DNA of 64,000 bases. It comes from Prochlorococcus marinus str. MIT 9201. GTDB taxonomy: Bacteria > Cyanobacteriota > Cyanobacteriia > PCC-6307 > Cyanobiaceae. This document shows positions 41,878-52,279 of this stretch, one piece after another. The stretch's first letter is position 1, and each line of letters begins with the position of its first letter. The stretch is from the NCBI RefSeq assembly GCF_000759955.1, contig NZ_JNAL01000018.1, forward strand, positions 124,001-188,000, in the 5' to 3' direction. The notes under the pieces were generated by a model. The model did not search any database. It was not told the DNA's origin and worked only from the letters and a program-made list of their open reading frames with translations. The translations under genes and the position numbers were made by a program.

Positions 41878-42606
41878 TCAATTGAAAAATTCCGACAAAA
41901 ATGATGAATTAAATGTTTTAACAGCAATATTTATATATTGATGTGACCACCAAAGCACACCTATTGCAATCAAAATACCAAGTTGAGATAACCTAAAAAA
42001 TTCTGAAATTTTAAATTCTTGCCTTCCTTCAATTATTGCCATAAAGGGCGTTATGGAAGTAATTTTTTTAAACTTTTCAAATTCATCTCCAAATCTATTT
42101 GATAATCTCTTATCCCCATGCCAAATTGCAAAAATGTGATGCAAAATTAAGCCAATAGAAGTAATTAATGTGAATGAGGTACCAATCCATAAAGTATGGG
42201 CAAAACACCAAATTATCTGGCCAAATGCTTGTGGATGTCTTGTGATTCTCATTATCCCAGTTCCATAAATTCGCACTTTAGGTTTTAAAACCGAGGGAAT
42301 CTCAAGCAGATTGTAAGTGGCTGGATATAAAAATAAAAAACTTATTGCAGTCAAAGACCAAACTATTACAAAAACGAAACTATTCCCCTGTAAATTCCAT
42401 AATCTTATTCCGTCATATCTATGTGCCAAAAAATAACTAATCAAAATAATTGCAGATGGCAGACTTAAAAAGACAAAACATAACCGCCATAATCTTGGCC
42501 CCATAATTGATTCTGCTTTCATTCTTAAAGCAGCTCCACCACTATGGATTACTGCAAAAATAAAAATTAACAATAAGATTATTAAGGAAGTTTTATGAGT
42601 CTCCAT
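41878..42606 (-). CDS. 15-cis-zeta-carotene isomerase (Z-ISO, NnrU family)
   Basis: This 242-residue integral membrane protein has about six helices. It belongs to the NnrU superfamily, but its details fit plant and cyanobacterial Z-ISO: HSGGAALR near the N-terminus, HRYDGIRLWNLQG, the central GIMRITRHPQAFGQIIWCFAHTLWIG with conserved histidines that may bind heme, and FMAIIEGRQE. Z-ISO isomerises the 15-cis bond of zeta-carotene between phytoene desaturase and zeta-carotene desaturase. crtP and crtB lie 2-4 kb away, which supports this. Databases may call it NnrU. Confidence 0.8.
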   Translation of the reverse strand: METHKTSLIILLLIFIFAVIHSGGAALRMKAESIMGPRLWRLCFVFLSLPSAIILISYFLAHRYDGIRLWNLQGNSFVFVIVWSLTAISFLFLYPATYNLLEIPSVLKPKVRIYGTGIMRITRHPQAFGQIIWCFAHTLWIGTSFTLITSIGLILHHIFAIWHGDKRLSNRFGDEFEKFKKITSITPFMAIIEGRQEFKISEFFRLSQLGILIAIGVLWWSHQYINIAVKTFNSSFLSEFFN

Positions 42607-42688
42607 GAATATAGATTATTAAAAAAATTGAGTTCTTAACAAGAATACTTATAAGTATTAGAATTATAAATAATAGTTGGCACAATAG

Positions 42689-43633
42689 ATGCCCGAATTA
42701 CCATTTACTCTCGACCAATTAAGAATATTAAAAGCTATAGCAGCTCAAGGAAGTTTTAAAAAAGCTGCAGATCTTTTGTATGTAACTCAACCTGCCGTGA
42801 GTTTACAAATACAAAACCTTGAAAAACAACTTGAAATTACAATTTTTGATAGAGGTGGTAGAAAGGCTCTTTTAACTGAAGCAGGAAGACTACTTCTTGA
42901 ATATTGTGAAAGAATCTTAAATCAATGTGACGAAGCTTGTAAGGCTATCGAAGACTTAAATAGTTTAAAAGGTGGAACTCTTGTAATTGGAGCGAGTCAA
43001 ACAACAGGAACTTATTTAATGCCAAGGATGATAGGACTATTCAGACAAAAATATCCTGATGTATCTGTACAACTTCAAGTTCATAGCACAAGAAGAACTG
43101 GATGGAGTGTTGCGAACGGACAAATTGACCTAGCAATTATTGGAGGACAATTACCTAGTGATTTAGAAAATTTGCTACAGGTAATTCCATACGCTACAGA
43201 TGAATTAGCACTTGTTTTACCAGCTAAACATCAACTCTCAAACAAAAAAGAGCTTTTAAAAGAAGACTTATACAAACTAAATTTCGTAACATTAGATTCT
43301 CAATCTACTACAAGAAAAGTTGTTGACAAACTTCTCAAAGATTCTGGACTTGAAATTCAAAGATTAAAAATTGAGATGGAACTTAACTCTCTTGAAGCAA
43401 TCAAGAATGCAGTTCAATCTGGTTTAGGAGCCTCGTTTTTACCTGTTGTTTCAATTGAAAGAGAATTAGCGGCTGGAACAATTCATAAAGCATTCGTCGC
43501 TGACTTAGAGGTTAAAAGAGAACTTAAATTAATAACTAATCCATCACGATACACTTCAAGAGCTTCAGAAGTATTTAAAAAAAATATCCTGCCTCAATTC
43601 GCAAGTTTAATAAGCCCATTAAGGGAGATATAA
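42689..43633 (+). CDS. rbcR: LysR-type regulator RbcR (NdhR/CmpR group)
   Basis: The 314 residues comprise an N-terminal winged HTH ([38 protein letters not shown], about 7-45) and a type 2 periplasmic-binding-like effector domain. In cyanobacteria such regulators control carbon fixation, inorganic carbon uptake and ndhF-related genes, responding to metabolites such as 2-phosphoglycolate or RuBP. It stands divergent from the Z-ISO and ndhF genes, a placement conserved in many cyanobacteria (from general knowledge). Confidence 0.9.
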   Translation: MPELPFTLDQLRILKAIAAQGSFKKAADLLYVTQPAVSLQIQNLEKQLEITIFDRGGRKALLTEAGRLLLEYCERILNQCDEACKAIEDLNSLKGGTLVIGASQTTGTYLMPRMIGLFRQKYPDVSVQLQVHSTRRTGWSVANGQIDLAIIGGQLPSDLENLLQVIPYATDELALVLPAKHQLSNKKELLKEDLYKLNFVTLDSQSTTRKVVDKLLKDSGLEIQRLKIEMELNSLEAIKNAVQSGLGASFLPVVSIERELAAGTIHKAFVADLEVKRELKLITNPSRYTSRASEVFKKNILPQFASLISPLREI

Positions 43634-43639
43634 ATTAAA

Positions 43640-44266
43640 TTAAAACTGAATTGCTTCTTTGTTAATACCTACTCCCCCATCTTCAGCTTGTCCATCTCCT
43701 TTTATTATGAATTTATTTTCATTTACATCAGTCTGATAAACGCATTTAACTATTGGCTTATCTCTTATAGAACCAATATAAGCAAAAGTATTCATTCTTT
43801 GCTTGCATTCTCTTACGTCTTCATTGCTAATAGCTCCCTGTTTTTGCAAAACCGTCCAATTCTCTCTCCTAATCACACAACCTGGCTGAAGAGCTGGTTG
43901 CGTTACAAAACTCGTAGATGGATTCAGAGTTGTATACATTTCAACGTCAATTACAAAAGCACTGGCACCCCATTGTCTGCAAAATTCAGGATCTGGAACA
44001 GCCATATCTAATTGTTGTTGACTAGCAATATTTCCCTGTCCTCCATCAGTTGTACTGGTAATAGCACTCCCAATACCAACGCCTAAAATTAAAACCCCCG
44101 CCAGGACAGCAATAGTTCCTGTACTGAAGTTGATCTTTGGCTCAGAAGAAGCAGCAGGTAATCTGCTATTTCTTTTACCGTAGGAATCCACATCTCTAGG
44201 GTTTGAAGAGTAATAATTTCTATCTGAGCCTCTTCTAGGCCTTCTATTTGAGGGTGTTCTATTCAC
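43640..44266 (-). CDS. DUF3172 protein with one membrane helix
   Basis: This 208-residue protein has an Arg/Asn/Ser-rich N-terminus to about residue 46, one transmembrane helix (about 50-68: [19 protein letters not shown]) and a globular C-terminal domain with five cysteines. The arrangement and sequence match DUF3172, a cyanobacterial/plastid family of unknown function. It starts at a GTG overlapping the ndhM stop (GTGA), which argues for translational coupling with an NDH-1 gene. Confidence 0.82.
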   Translation of the reverse strand: MNRTPSNRRPRRGSDRNYYSSNPRDVDSYGKRNSRLPAASSEPKINFSTGTIAVLAGVLILGVGIGSAITSTTDGGQGNIASQQQLDMAVPDPEFCRQWGASAFVIDVEMYTTLNPSTSFVTQPALQPGCVIRRENWTVLQKQGAISNEDVRECKQRMNTFAYIGSIRDKPIVKCVYQTDVNENKFIIKGDGQAEDGGVGINKEAIQF

Positions 44267-44610
44267 AGCACTTCATTAGTTTTTGGCAAACCCATTGAAT
44301 AATTCATTACTCTACTATTAGGGTTATAACTCAATTGTCCTTTTTGAAGCAAAAATTTAATTAAACCTTCTAATTCCGATCCTATCTTCCGAAGTTCATA
44401 ATCATCTAAATCCTTTCCTGCTCTCTCATTGACTAGTTCTTTAAATTTAACATTTATTTTGGCCAAAGAATCTTCGCTCCAAATAAATTCGTTATCAGGA
44501 TCTAAATCAAGAGTCAGTTTGTTGGGGTGGAATTGTAATTCTTGATCAACTACTTCAGCTGTAAAAATTCTTACATGTCGAGTGGTTGATTTTAAAAGCA
44601 TTTTTTCCAT
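44263..44610 (-). CDS. ndhM: NDH-1 subunit M
   Basis: NdhM is an oxygenic-photosynthesis-specific subunit of the NDH-1 hydrophilic arm. The 115 residues include [12 protein letters not shown] near the start, [13 protein letters not shown] and [38 protein letters not shown], which is the characteristic C-terminal block. It is divergent from crtP with about 90 bases between. Confidence 0.93.
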   Translation of the reverse strand: MEKMLLKSTTRHVRIFTAEVVDQELQFHPNKLTLDLDPDNEFIWSEDSLAKINVKFKELVNERAGKDLDDYELRKIGSELEGLIKFLLQKGQLSYNPNSRVMNYSMGLPKTNEVL

Positions 44611-44658
44611 AATTTTGCAAAATAATCAACGAAAAAAACTAATATGTTCTAACTTTAA

Positions 44659-46098
<1,440 letters not shown>

Positions 46099-46136
46099 TA
46101 ACATTTATAAACATTCCTAAATTCAGCTAAAACTTT

Positions 46137-47045
46137 TTGAAAAATTCAATCGCTCAACTTGATCAAGCATATGAAATATGCCGTAAGGAAACTCAAAAAT
46201 GGGCTAAAACCTTTTATTTGGGAACTTTGCTTTTACCACTAGAAAAGAGAAAAGCTATTTGGGCTATTTATGTATGGTGTAGAAGAACAGATGAAATAAT
46301 GGATAGCCAAGAAGCTTCAACTAAATCACCAGATGAGCTCTCAGACAATTTAGATGAATGGGAAGAAAATACAAAGAGTGTCTTTAAAGGTAATGTTAAA
46401 TCTGAATTAGATGCAGTTTTATTGGATACCATCGAAAAATATCCACAAAGTATTCAACCCTACCTAGATATGATAAGTGGACAGAGGATGGACCTTAATA
46501 AATTTAGATACAAAGATTTTAATGAACTAAAACTTTATTGTTACAGAGTCGCTGGAACTGTTGGTTTAATGACTCAGAATGTCATGGGAATTGATAGCGC
46601 TTATACATCAGCTCCTTGGAGTTCTAAACCTGACCCCTCTGAAGCAGCTATAGCTCTTGGAATTGCAAATCAGTTAACAAACATACTTAGAGATGTCGGA
46701 GAAGATAGACAGAGGGGAAGAATTTATATCCCACAAGAGGACATTGAGAAATTTAATTATTCTGAAGAAGAACTTTTGAAAGGCGAAATTAATGTCCAGT
46801 GGAAAGCTCTGATGAACTTTCAATTAACAAGAGCACGCGACTGGTTCCAAAAGTCTGAAGATGGAATTAAATGGTTATCTTCTGACGCAAGGTGGCCAGT
46901 TTGGACGTCCTTACGTCTCTATAGAGGCATATTAGATTCTATTGAAAGGTTAGATTATGATGTTTTTAATAACAGAGCTTTCGTAAAGAATTCCGTAAAA
47001 GCTTTTGAGATACCAATATCTTTTTTAATTTCAAGAATTAAATGA
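46137..47045 (+). CDS. crtB: Phytoene synthase
   Basis: CrtB condenses two geranylgeranyl diphosphates to phytoene, the entry to carotenoids. The 302 residues carry both aspartate-rich motifs: RRTDEIMD (about 48-55) and ILRDVGEDRQRGRIYIP (about 181-197). It starts at a TTG at 46137. With crtP and the nearby Z-ISO it forms a loose carotenoid cluster; zeta-carotene desaturase and CrtH are not in the window. Confidence 0.95.
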   Translation: MKNSIAQLDQAYEICRKETQKWAKTFYLGTLLLPLEKRKAIWAIYVWCRRTDEIMDSQEASTKSPDELSDNLDEWEENTKSVFKGNVKSELDAVLLDTIEKYPQSIQPYLDMISGQRMDLNKFRYKDFNELKLYCYRVAGTVGLMTQNVMGIDSAYTSAPWSSKPDPSEAAIALGIANQLTNILRDVGEDRQRGRIYIPQEDIEKFNYSEEELLKGEINVQWKALMNFQLTRARDWFQKSEDGIKWLSSDARWPVWTSLRLYRGILDSIERLDYDVFNNRAFVKNSVKAFEIPISFLISRIK

Positions 47046-47465
47046 TTATGCAGGCGCCTTTTGGTTAGCCAACAAATCTTTTAATTTTGATAGTTCTCCA
47101 GCCCATCTTGGATCAGGTGCCTCAAGATTAGGAGCATCGCTGTGTACAATTTTCTTAAAGTCTTTTCTCTTCTTATTCTTATTTAAGTTTCCACTATTTC
47201 GTTTATTTGCAGAAGAGTCTTTCTTTTCTGATAACTCTACTCTTAATTTAGAACCATTAAATTCAAAACCATTTAATTTTTGAATTAATAAATTAGCATT
47301 CTCTTCATTATTTGTTGTTGCGAAACCAAATCCTCTACATTCCTTAGTTTCCTTATCTAATACTGCTTTAAATCTAATCGAATCAGAAACTGATTTTAAA
47401 ATGGTATCAAATTCTTTTGGATTAAATCCTTGTGGTAAGTTGCCAATGTAAATGCGAATACTCAT
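47046..47465 (-). CDS. RNA-binding protein with one RRM
   Basis: The 139 residues have one RNA recognition motif: RNP2-type IYIGNLPQGF at the start and RNP1-type RGFGFATTNNEE around residues 44-55. A basic, Asn/Lys-rich linker (KRNSGNLNKNKKRKDFKK) and a Pro/Ala-containing tail follow. Cyanobacterial Rbp proteins of this type act in mRNA localisation and cold response. It abuts the crtB stop without a gap. Confidence 0.9.
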   Translation of the reverse strand: MSIRIYIGNLPQGFNPKEFDTILKSVSDSIRFKAVLDKETKECRGFGFATTNNEENANLLIQKLNGFEFNGSKLRVELSEKKDSSANKRNSGNLNKNKKRKDFKKIVHSDAPNLEAPDPRWAGELSKLKDLLANQKAPA

Positions 47466-47523
47466 AAATTTTTAAAAATGATTTTGAAGTCTGAACTTCT
47501 AAACAAAACTAAGCTATGTGTAT

Positions 47524-48729
47524 TTAATCACATTTTGGTGCATTTTGTTCAATCCATTGCTTAGCTTTATAAATAGCTTCATCAAAATTATTCAATCTTT
47601 GAAATGCAAGCTCCTTTGAGAGATACTCTAAAAGGTCTCCTAGGAAAGGCCCATCGTCAATTTTTAAATTTTTTTTAATTACATCACCATTTAGTAAATT
47701 TGAAGGATGAAATAATTTGTCTTCCTTGTTACGCCATCTTTTTAGCCAATCTAAGTGCAAATTTTGAGGTATGAAAAAAATAAAAGATGGAAGAAACATT
47801 TCTAGTTCTTTATGTAATTTAAATCTATCTAATTCATTAAGCTGAGAGATATTTTTGTTCTTCAAAAAAAAATGCCATTTTCGCAGTAACTTTGTTTGTG
47901 CAATTTCCACTTTACTAAATTTAAATTTTTCAAGAGTTGCTTCATCTAAAATTTGAGAAATAAAAAATAATGGTAAAAATTTCTTTTTTTCTTTCTGATT
48001 AAGTTCTGCATAATTAATTTTCTCTAAATCCAAAAAAAAAGATTCATCATATAAATTATCAATACAAAATATATTAATTTCTTTTATCAGCATAATCGCA
48101 TTAAGAGCATTTACTCCATTTACTATTTTCTTTATTTCATAATTAATCCTCTCTTTGGCAACAAGAAATAATTTCCCTTTGTTTTTTTTAATAAAAGTAA
48201 TCAAATTAAGATCAATTTTAAAATCTAATTCTGAAACAAATCGAAAACATCTTAATATTCGTAAAGGATCATTCAGTAAATTCATTTCAGAATGCATTCT
48301 AAGTACAGAAAGCTTTAGGTCTGTAAGGCCATTTAATGGATCAAACAAACACTTCTTATCAAATAAAAAAGCAATTGAATTAATCGAAAAGTCCCTAGAA
48401 CTTAAATCTCCTTCAATCGTAGTTGAAACCTGATTAGCAATATCAATGTAAATATGATTAAAAATAATTCTAATTACTTCCCTTTTTTTATCTAAAATTA
48501 TAAATTTTGATCCAACATTTGCTCCTATCTTTTTCCCAATTTCAATTGCATTGAAAGGTACCACAATATCAACATCTACCTGTTCAGTTTCTCTTCCTAA
48601 AATAATATCCCTTATATAACCACCAACCAAATACGATCCTTTAGGTAAAAAACCTAAAATAGAATTCAAATTATGAAATTTTATACTTCTTTCTAATTCT
48701 TTAATTATTAGTGTATGATCAGTATACAT
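47524..48729 (-). CDS. tRNA nucleotidyltransferase / poly(A) polymerase family
   Basis: This class II nucleotidyltransferase has 401 residues: GSYLVGGYIRDIILGR at about 31-46, the catalytic aspartates in VDVDIVV, RDFSINSIAF, and a C-terminal RNA-binding part (RILRCFRFVSELDF). It may add CCA or only A residues to tRNA 3' ends, or polyadenylate RNA. The tRNA-Asn gene in this window does not encode CCA, so a CCA-adding enzyme is needed. It is divergent from ycf34. Confidence 0.88.
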   Translation of the reverse strand: MYTDHTLIIKELERSIKFHNLNSILGFLPKGSYLVGGYIRDIILGRETEQVDVDIVVPFNAIEIGKKIGANVGSKFIILDKKREVIRIIFNHIYIDIANQVSTTIEGDLSSRDFSINSIAFLFDKKCLFDPLNGLTDLKLSVLRMHSEMNLLNDPLRILRCFRFVSELDFKIDLNLITFIKKNKGKLFLVAKERINYEIKKIVNGVNALNAIMLIKEINIFCIDNLYDESFFLDLEKINYAELNQKEKKKFLPLFFISQILDEATLEKFKFSKVEIAQTKLLRKWHFFLKNKNISQLNELDRFKLHKELEMFLPSFIFFIPQNLHLDWLKRWRNKEDKLFHPSNLLNGDVIKKNLKIDDGPFLGDLLEYLSKELAFQRLNNFDEAIYKAKQWIEQNAPKCD

Positions 48730-48759
48730 ATCCTTTATTTTTAAAGTTAATTATTGATT

Positions 48760-49011
48760 ATGTGCATTTGCATTAATTGTAAATGGGTTGATAGATGTAT
48801 TACATATCATGATGTTGAAAATAATCATGGTGTTAATAATATTTGCGATGTGCCTAATTTTAAGGCACTAAAACCATACATACATGTATCAATAGTAAAA
48901 GATAATAACGGCGATTACAAAACAGATTGGGATGTTCAATCTTGCGGAAGTTTTATTGAAGAATATGGTAAGTGGTCTAAAATCAATCCAGGTTTAGAAT
49001 TACCTGTTTAA
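48760..49011 (+). CDS. ycf34: Ycf34 iron-sulfur protein
   Basis: I choose ATG 48760, giving the N-terminus MCICINCKWVDRC that matches Ycf34; a TTG two codons earlier is in frame. The four cysteines at 2, 4, 7 and 13, with a further one near the C-terminus, fit the reported Fe-S binding of this cyanobacterial and plastid protein, which affects photosynthetic electron transport. Length 83 residues. Only about 30 bases separate it from the divergent nucleotidyltransferase gene. Confidence 0.9.
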   Translation: MCICINCKWVDRCITYHDVENNHGVNNICDVPNFKALKPYIHVSIVKDNNGDYKTDWDVQSCGSFIEEYGKWSKINPGLELPV

Positions 49012-49020
49012 GGGTAATAT

Positions 49021-49674
49021 ATGACTCATAATCTAAAAGGAATACAAAACTACCATACCTTAGTAATACATAGTACAGACAATTCTTTTGGCTTTGGATA
49101 TAGAAAAAATAACAACATTGATTCTGATAAATTTTTTATAAAACAATTTGATAATGACTTGTGCAACAACTTGATTGTTGAATTAAACAAATTCATTTCA
49201 AAAAAAAATTTACAAAAAGTAAACAAGATATCCGTCAGTATAGGGCCAGCAAATTTTAATGCTTCAAGACTTATTGTAGTTTTAGCTAGAACTATCTCAC
49301 AACAAATAAATTGCCCTCTAGACAGTTTTAGTGCATTTCAAATAATGGCAAAAAGGATTGCATCAAAAAATAATGTTAATGCAAACAGAAAATCATTCTG
49401 GATTTACAAAAGATTAAAAAGAAAGGGTTTTATTGCAGGTAAATATGAGATTTGCAATATCGAAGGAAACAATGCAAACCTAGTCATTCGAGAAACAATT
49501 TTACCAAAAGTTATTAAAGAATTAAAAAGTAAAGAACTTTTTTTTGAGGCTGATTATAAGGATGAAGAAGATTTAATAGAATTATTAGATTTATCAAATA
49601 AAAATTTATTAAATGCAAATGTTGATTCATGGCAAAAAGTTCTGCCACTTTACCCTATTTCTCCAATTAACTAA
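49021..49674 (+). CDS. tsaB: TsaB-like protein (tRNA threonylcarbamoyladenosine synthesis)
   Basis: This 217-residue protein resembles the TsaB branch of the ASKHA fold: an N-terminal strand LVIHSTDNSFGFGY, the conserved VSIGPANFNASRLIVVLARTISQQINCPL (in place of the usual GPGSFTGLRIG), and a divergent C-terminus. TsaB scaffolds TsaD and TsaE for t6A formation at position 37 of ANN-decoding tRNAs. The GPANFNASR variation is notable but seems to be a lineage feature. It follows ycf34 by about 9 bases. Confidence 0.8.
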   Translation: MTHNLKGIQNYHTLVIHSTDNSFGFGYRKNNNIDSDKFFIKQFDNDLCNNLIVELNKFISKKNLQKVNKISVSIGPANFNASRLIVVLARTISQQINCPLDSFSAFQIMAKRIASKNNVNANRKSFWIYKRLKRKGFIAGKYEICNIEGNNANLVIRETILPKVIKELKSKELFFEADYKDEEDLIELLDLSNKNLLNANVDSWQKVLPLYPISPIN

Positions 49675-49678
49675 GTAT

Positions 49679-50299
49679 TCACCCAATCAAATTATTAATA
49701 TTCTCTTGAAGTTCCTTTGTTAAAGAATTTAAATCATCTTTTAATGAGCTTTGTGGCGGTTGAATAGGTTTTCCAACTTTAATAATTATTTTTGAAAAGA
49801 AAGGTATAAAAAATTTAAATCTTATAAGTTTGTGTGAATTAACTATTGCAACAGGCAATAATAATTTTTGATTTTTAAATGCTAATAAAGCAGCACCTTG
49901 CTTTGGCTTATTAACTCTCCCATTTTTTTGACGGGTGCCATCAATAAAAATTCCAATGCAATTATTATTTGATAATTTATTACATGCAGTTTTAATTGTA
50001 TTTTTATCAACAATTCCTCTCTTAACAGGATAAGCTCCACAAGCCTTTATAACGAAGCCAAGAAAAGGTATTTGAAAAAGTTCTGCCTTTGCCATAAAAG
50101 ATATATTGCGTCCAAGAGCATGTCCTAATAAAGGGGGATCTAGTAAAGAACCATGATTAGAAACCATTATAAAACAATCTTTTTGGGGAATATTTTCTCT
50201 GCCTATTAAATGCCCTTTAAAAACAAATCTATAAATAGGTAGTACAAAAAATTTGCTAACTAATTGATATATTAATTTTTGAAAAAAATTATTTTTCAT
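49679..50299 (-). CDS. plsC: 1-Acyl-sn-glycerol-3-phosphate acyltransferase
   Basis: PlsC adds the second acyl chain to make phosphatidate. The 206 residues have the acyltransferase motifs NHGSLLD (His about 49, Asp about 54) and FIDGTRQ in place of the more usual EGTR. The N-terminal hydrophobic stretch anchors it at the membrane. It is the last gene of the minus-strand run plsX-fabH-fabD-plsC, with a 5-base gap to fabD. Confidence 0.9.
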   Translation of the reverse strand: MKNNFFQKLIYQLVSKFFVLPIYRFVFKGHLIGRENIPQKDCFIMVSNHGSLLDPPLLGHALGRNISFMAKAELFQIPFLGFVIKACGAYPVKRGIVDKNTIKTACNKLSNNNCIGIFIDGTRQKNGRVNKPKQGAALLAFKNQKLLLPVAIVNSHKLIRFKFFIPFFSKIIIKVGKPIQPPQSSLKDDLNSLTKELQENINNLIG

Positions 50300-50304
50300 A
50301 ATAA

Positions 50305-51201
50305 TTAATAGGTTATTTGATCAGCAGATGAAACTTGAGAAATTTTTACATTCTTAAGATGTCTTTTTCCTAAACCGCTAAGTACATTAGAAGGGCCAAT
50401 TTCTACAATATGAAGATCACTATCTTTTGCCATTAAATCCATTGTTTCGCGCCACCTTACCCCATTACACATTTGTTTTTCAAGTCTAATTTTAAGCTCA
50501 TTTGGATCACTACAAAGTGAAGGTTCATAGTTACTTATGACTGGAAAAGAAGGATTTTTAAACTTAATTTGTTTTAAATACTCAGAGAATTGTGTTGAAG
50601 GCTCATCCATAAATGGTGAGTGAAATGCACCCGAAACATTTAATTTCAGGAATCTTTTACAAGAAATTTGATTCGATATATTATCTAACCCTTCATTAGA
50701 ACCTGATAAGACAACTTGAGAGGAACTATTATCATTCGCAATTACAATATCATCAATTTTTTGTACTAATAATTCAAGTTGATCCCTATCAAAACCAATT
50801 ACTGCTGCCATAGATCCTTTCCCAGCATGTACCATTAATTGAGATCTTACTTTTATAAGTGATACACAATCTTCAAATGAAAAAACATCAGCACAATAAA
50901 GTGCAGTGATTTCTCCAAGACTATGACCAGCAACATAGGTAGGCTTAAAACCATTATCTTTGAGTGCGTCCAGTAAAATCGATTCAACTAAAAAAAGACA
51001 AATTTGTGTATTGCTTGTATTGTTTAAATCACTAAGAGGATTTTCTGGTTCAGAGTTTAACTCACAAATTTCAAATAAATTTCTCTCAAATACCTCAGAA
51101 GCATAACTAAACCTCTCCTTTGTATTAGGTAAATTTTCAACTTGTTTTGCCATCCCAATTTTTTGCGAACCCTGTCCAGGGAATACCCATGCAACTGTCA
51201 T
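50305..51201 (-). CDS. fabD: Malonyl-CoA:ACP transacylase
   Basis: FabD transfers malonyl from CoA to acyl carrier protein. The 298 residues have VFPGQGSQ at the start and the active-site GHSLGE with Ser about 94; the partner His lies in SGAFHSPFM. All required residues are visible. It lies 18 bases after fabH on the same strand, in the fatty-acid/phospholipid operon. Confidence 0.95.
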   Translation of the reverse strand: MTVAWVFPGQGSQKIGMAKQVENLPNTKERFSYASEVFERNLFEICELNSEPENPLSDLNNTSNTQICLFLVESILLDALKDNGFKPTYVAGHSLGEITALYCADVFSFEDCVSLIKVRSQLMVHAGKGSMAAVIGFDRDQLELLVQKIDDIVIANDNSSSQVVLSGSNEGLDNISNQISCKRFLKLNVSGAFHSPFMDEPSTQFSEYLKQIKFKNPSFPVISNYEPSLCSDPNELKIRLEKQMCNGVRWRETMDLMAKDSDLHIVEIGPSNVLSGLGKRHLKNVKISQVSSADQITY

Positions 51202-51219
51202 AATGCTCCTATTTTGTTT

Positions 51220-52227
51220 TTAACCCCATTTAATGAGGGCAGCACCCCAACTTAACCCAGCACCGAAACCACTGGTGGCAATAATATCATTTTGTTTAAT
51301 TTTATTGTTTTTAATCGCCTCGTCGATCATTAGAGGAATTGTTCCTGCTGAAGTATTTCCATATTTTTCTAAGTTGCTAAGAATTTTTTCTCTTGGAATT
51401 TTTAACTTATCTCCTACAGAATCTAATATTCTTTGATTGGCTTGATGCAATACAAGCCAATCAACTCTTTCAGAACTATAGTTCGTTTCTTTCAACAACT
51501 TCTTAAGAATTATGGGAACTTCTTTAACAGCAAATTTATAAACCTCCTGACCATTCATCTGTATTGGAGAAAAACCGCCTCTTAAAAAATCAATATTATC
51601 AATTATTGAATCCCTATCATTTTTGAATGGAAGATTAAGAAAAGAACCCCTCTCACCATCAGTTCTCATATTAAAACCTATGAAATTATCAAATTCATTT
51701 GTAGCTTCAATTGCTAATGCGCCCGCACCATCTCCGAAAAGTATACAGCTCCTTCTATCATTCCAATCAACAAAGCTTGATAATTGATCTGCACCGATAA
51801 CAACAGCTCGTTTAAAATTTCCTCCCTTTAAAAATTGTGAGGCTGTTATTAAGGCAAATAAGAAACCACTACATGCCGCAGTTAAATCGAAAGCTACAGC
51901 ATTGGAGGCACCCAATTTAGCTTGAATGGAAGGCGCCGAACCAAATAAATCATGAGGAGTAGAAGTAGCTAAAACAATTAAATCAATTGTATTAACATCC
52001 CAATTAGCCTTTTCAATCGCATTTAGTGCAGCCTTGTAACCCATATCAGTCACATTATCTCCTAAGCTAGAAATTCTTCTCTCAGAAATGCCAGTTCTAG
52101 ATTTTATCCACTCATCACTCGTATCTACCTTTTTACTGATTTTTTGATTAGTTAGTATTTGATCAGGCACATAACTTCCACTTCCTTTAAATGAGACTCC
52201 AATCTGATTAAACTTTTTTTCTTCCAA
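51220..52227 (-). CDS. fabH: Beta-ketoacyl-ACP synthase III
   Basis: FabH starts fatty-acid synthesis from acetyl-CoA and malonyl-ACP. The 335 residues include the nucleophile Cys about 119 in DLTAACSGFLF, the His in LHQANQRI and Asn in YGNTSAGT, i.e. the complete Cys-His-Asn triad. Its order between plsX and fabD is the classical bacterial arrangement. Confidence 0.96.
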   Translation of the reverse strand: MEEKKFNQIGVSFKGSGSYVPDQILTNQKISKKVDTSDEWIKSRTGISERRISSLGDNVTDMGYKAALNAIEKANWDVNTIDLIVLATSTPHDLFGSAPSIQAKLGASNAVAFDLTAACSGFLFALITASQFLKGGNFKRAVVIGADQLSSFVDWNDRRSCILFGDGAGALAIEATNEFDNFIGFNMRTDGERGSFLNLPFKNDRDSIIDNIDFLRGGFSPIQMNGQEVYKFAVKEVPIILKKLLKETNYSSERVDWLVLHQANQRILDSVGDKLKIPREKILSNLEKYGNTSAGTIPLMIDEAIKNNKIKQNDIIATSGFGAGLSWGAALIKWG

Positions 52228-52279
52228 AAGAGTTTTTAGTTACTTATATAAGTCAAACATAAATTTGACGCAATATGTT

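Noticed and set aside
43688-44011. A 107-codon plus-strand frame
   Set aside because: It lies wholly inside the DUF3172 gene on the other strand, and its product has no recognisable pattern.
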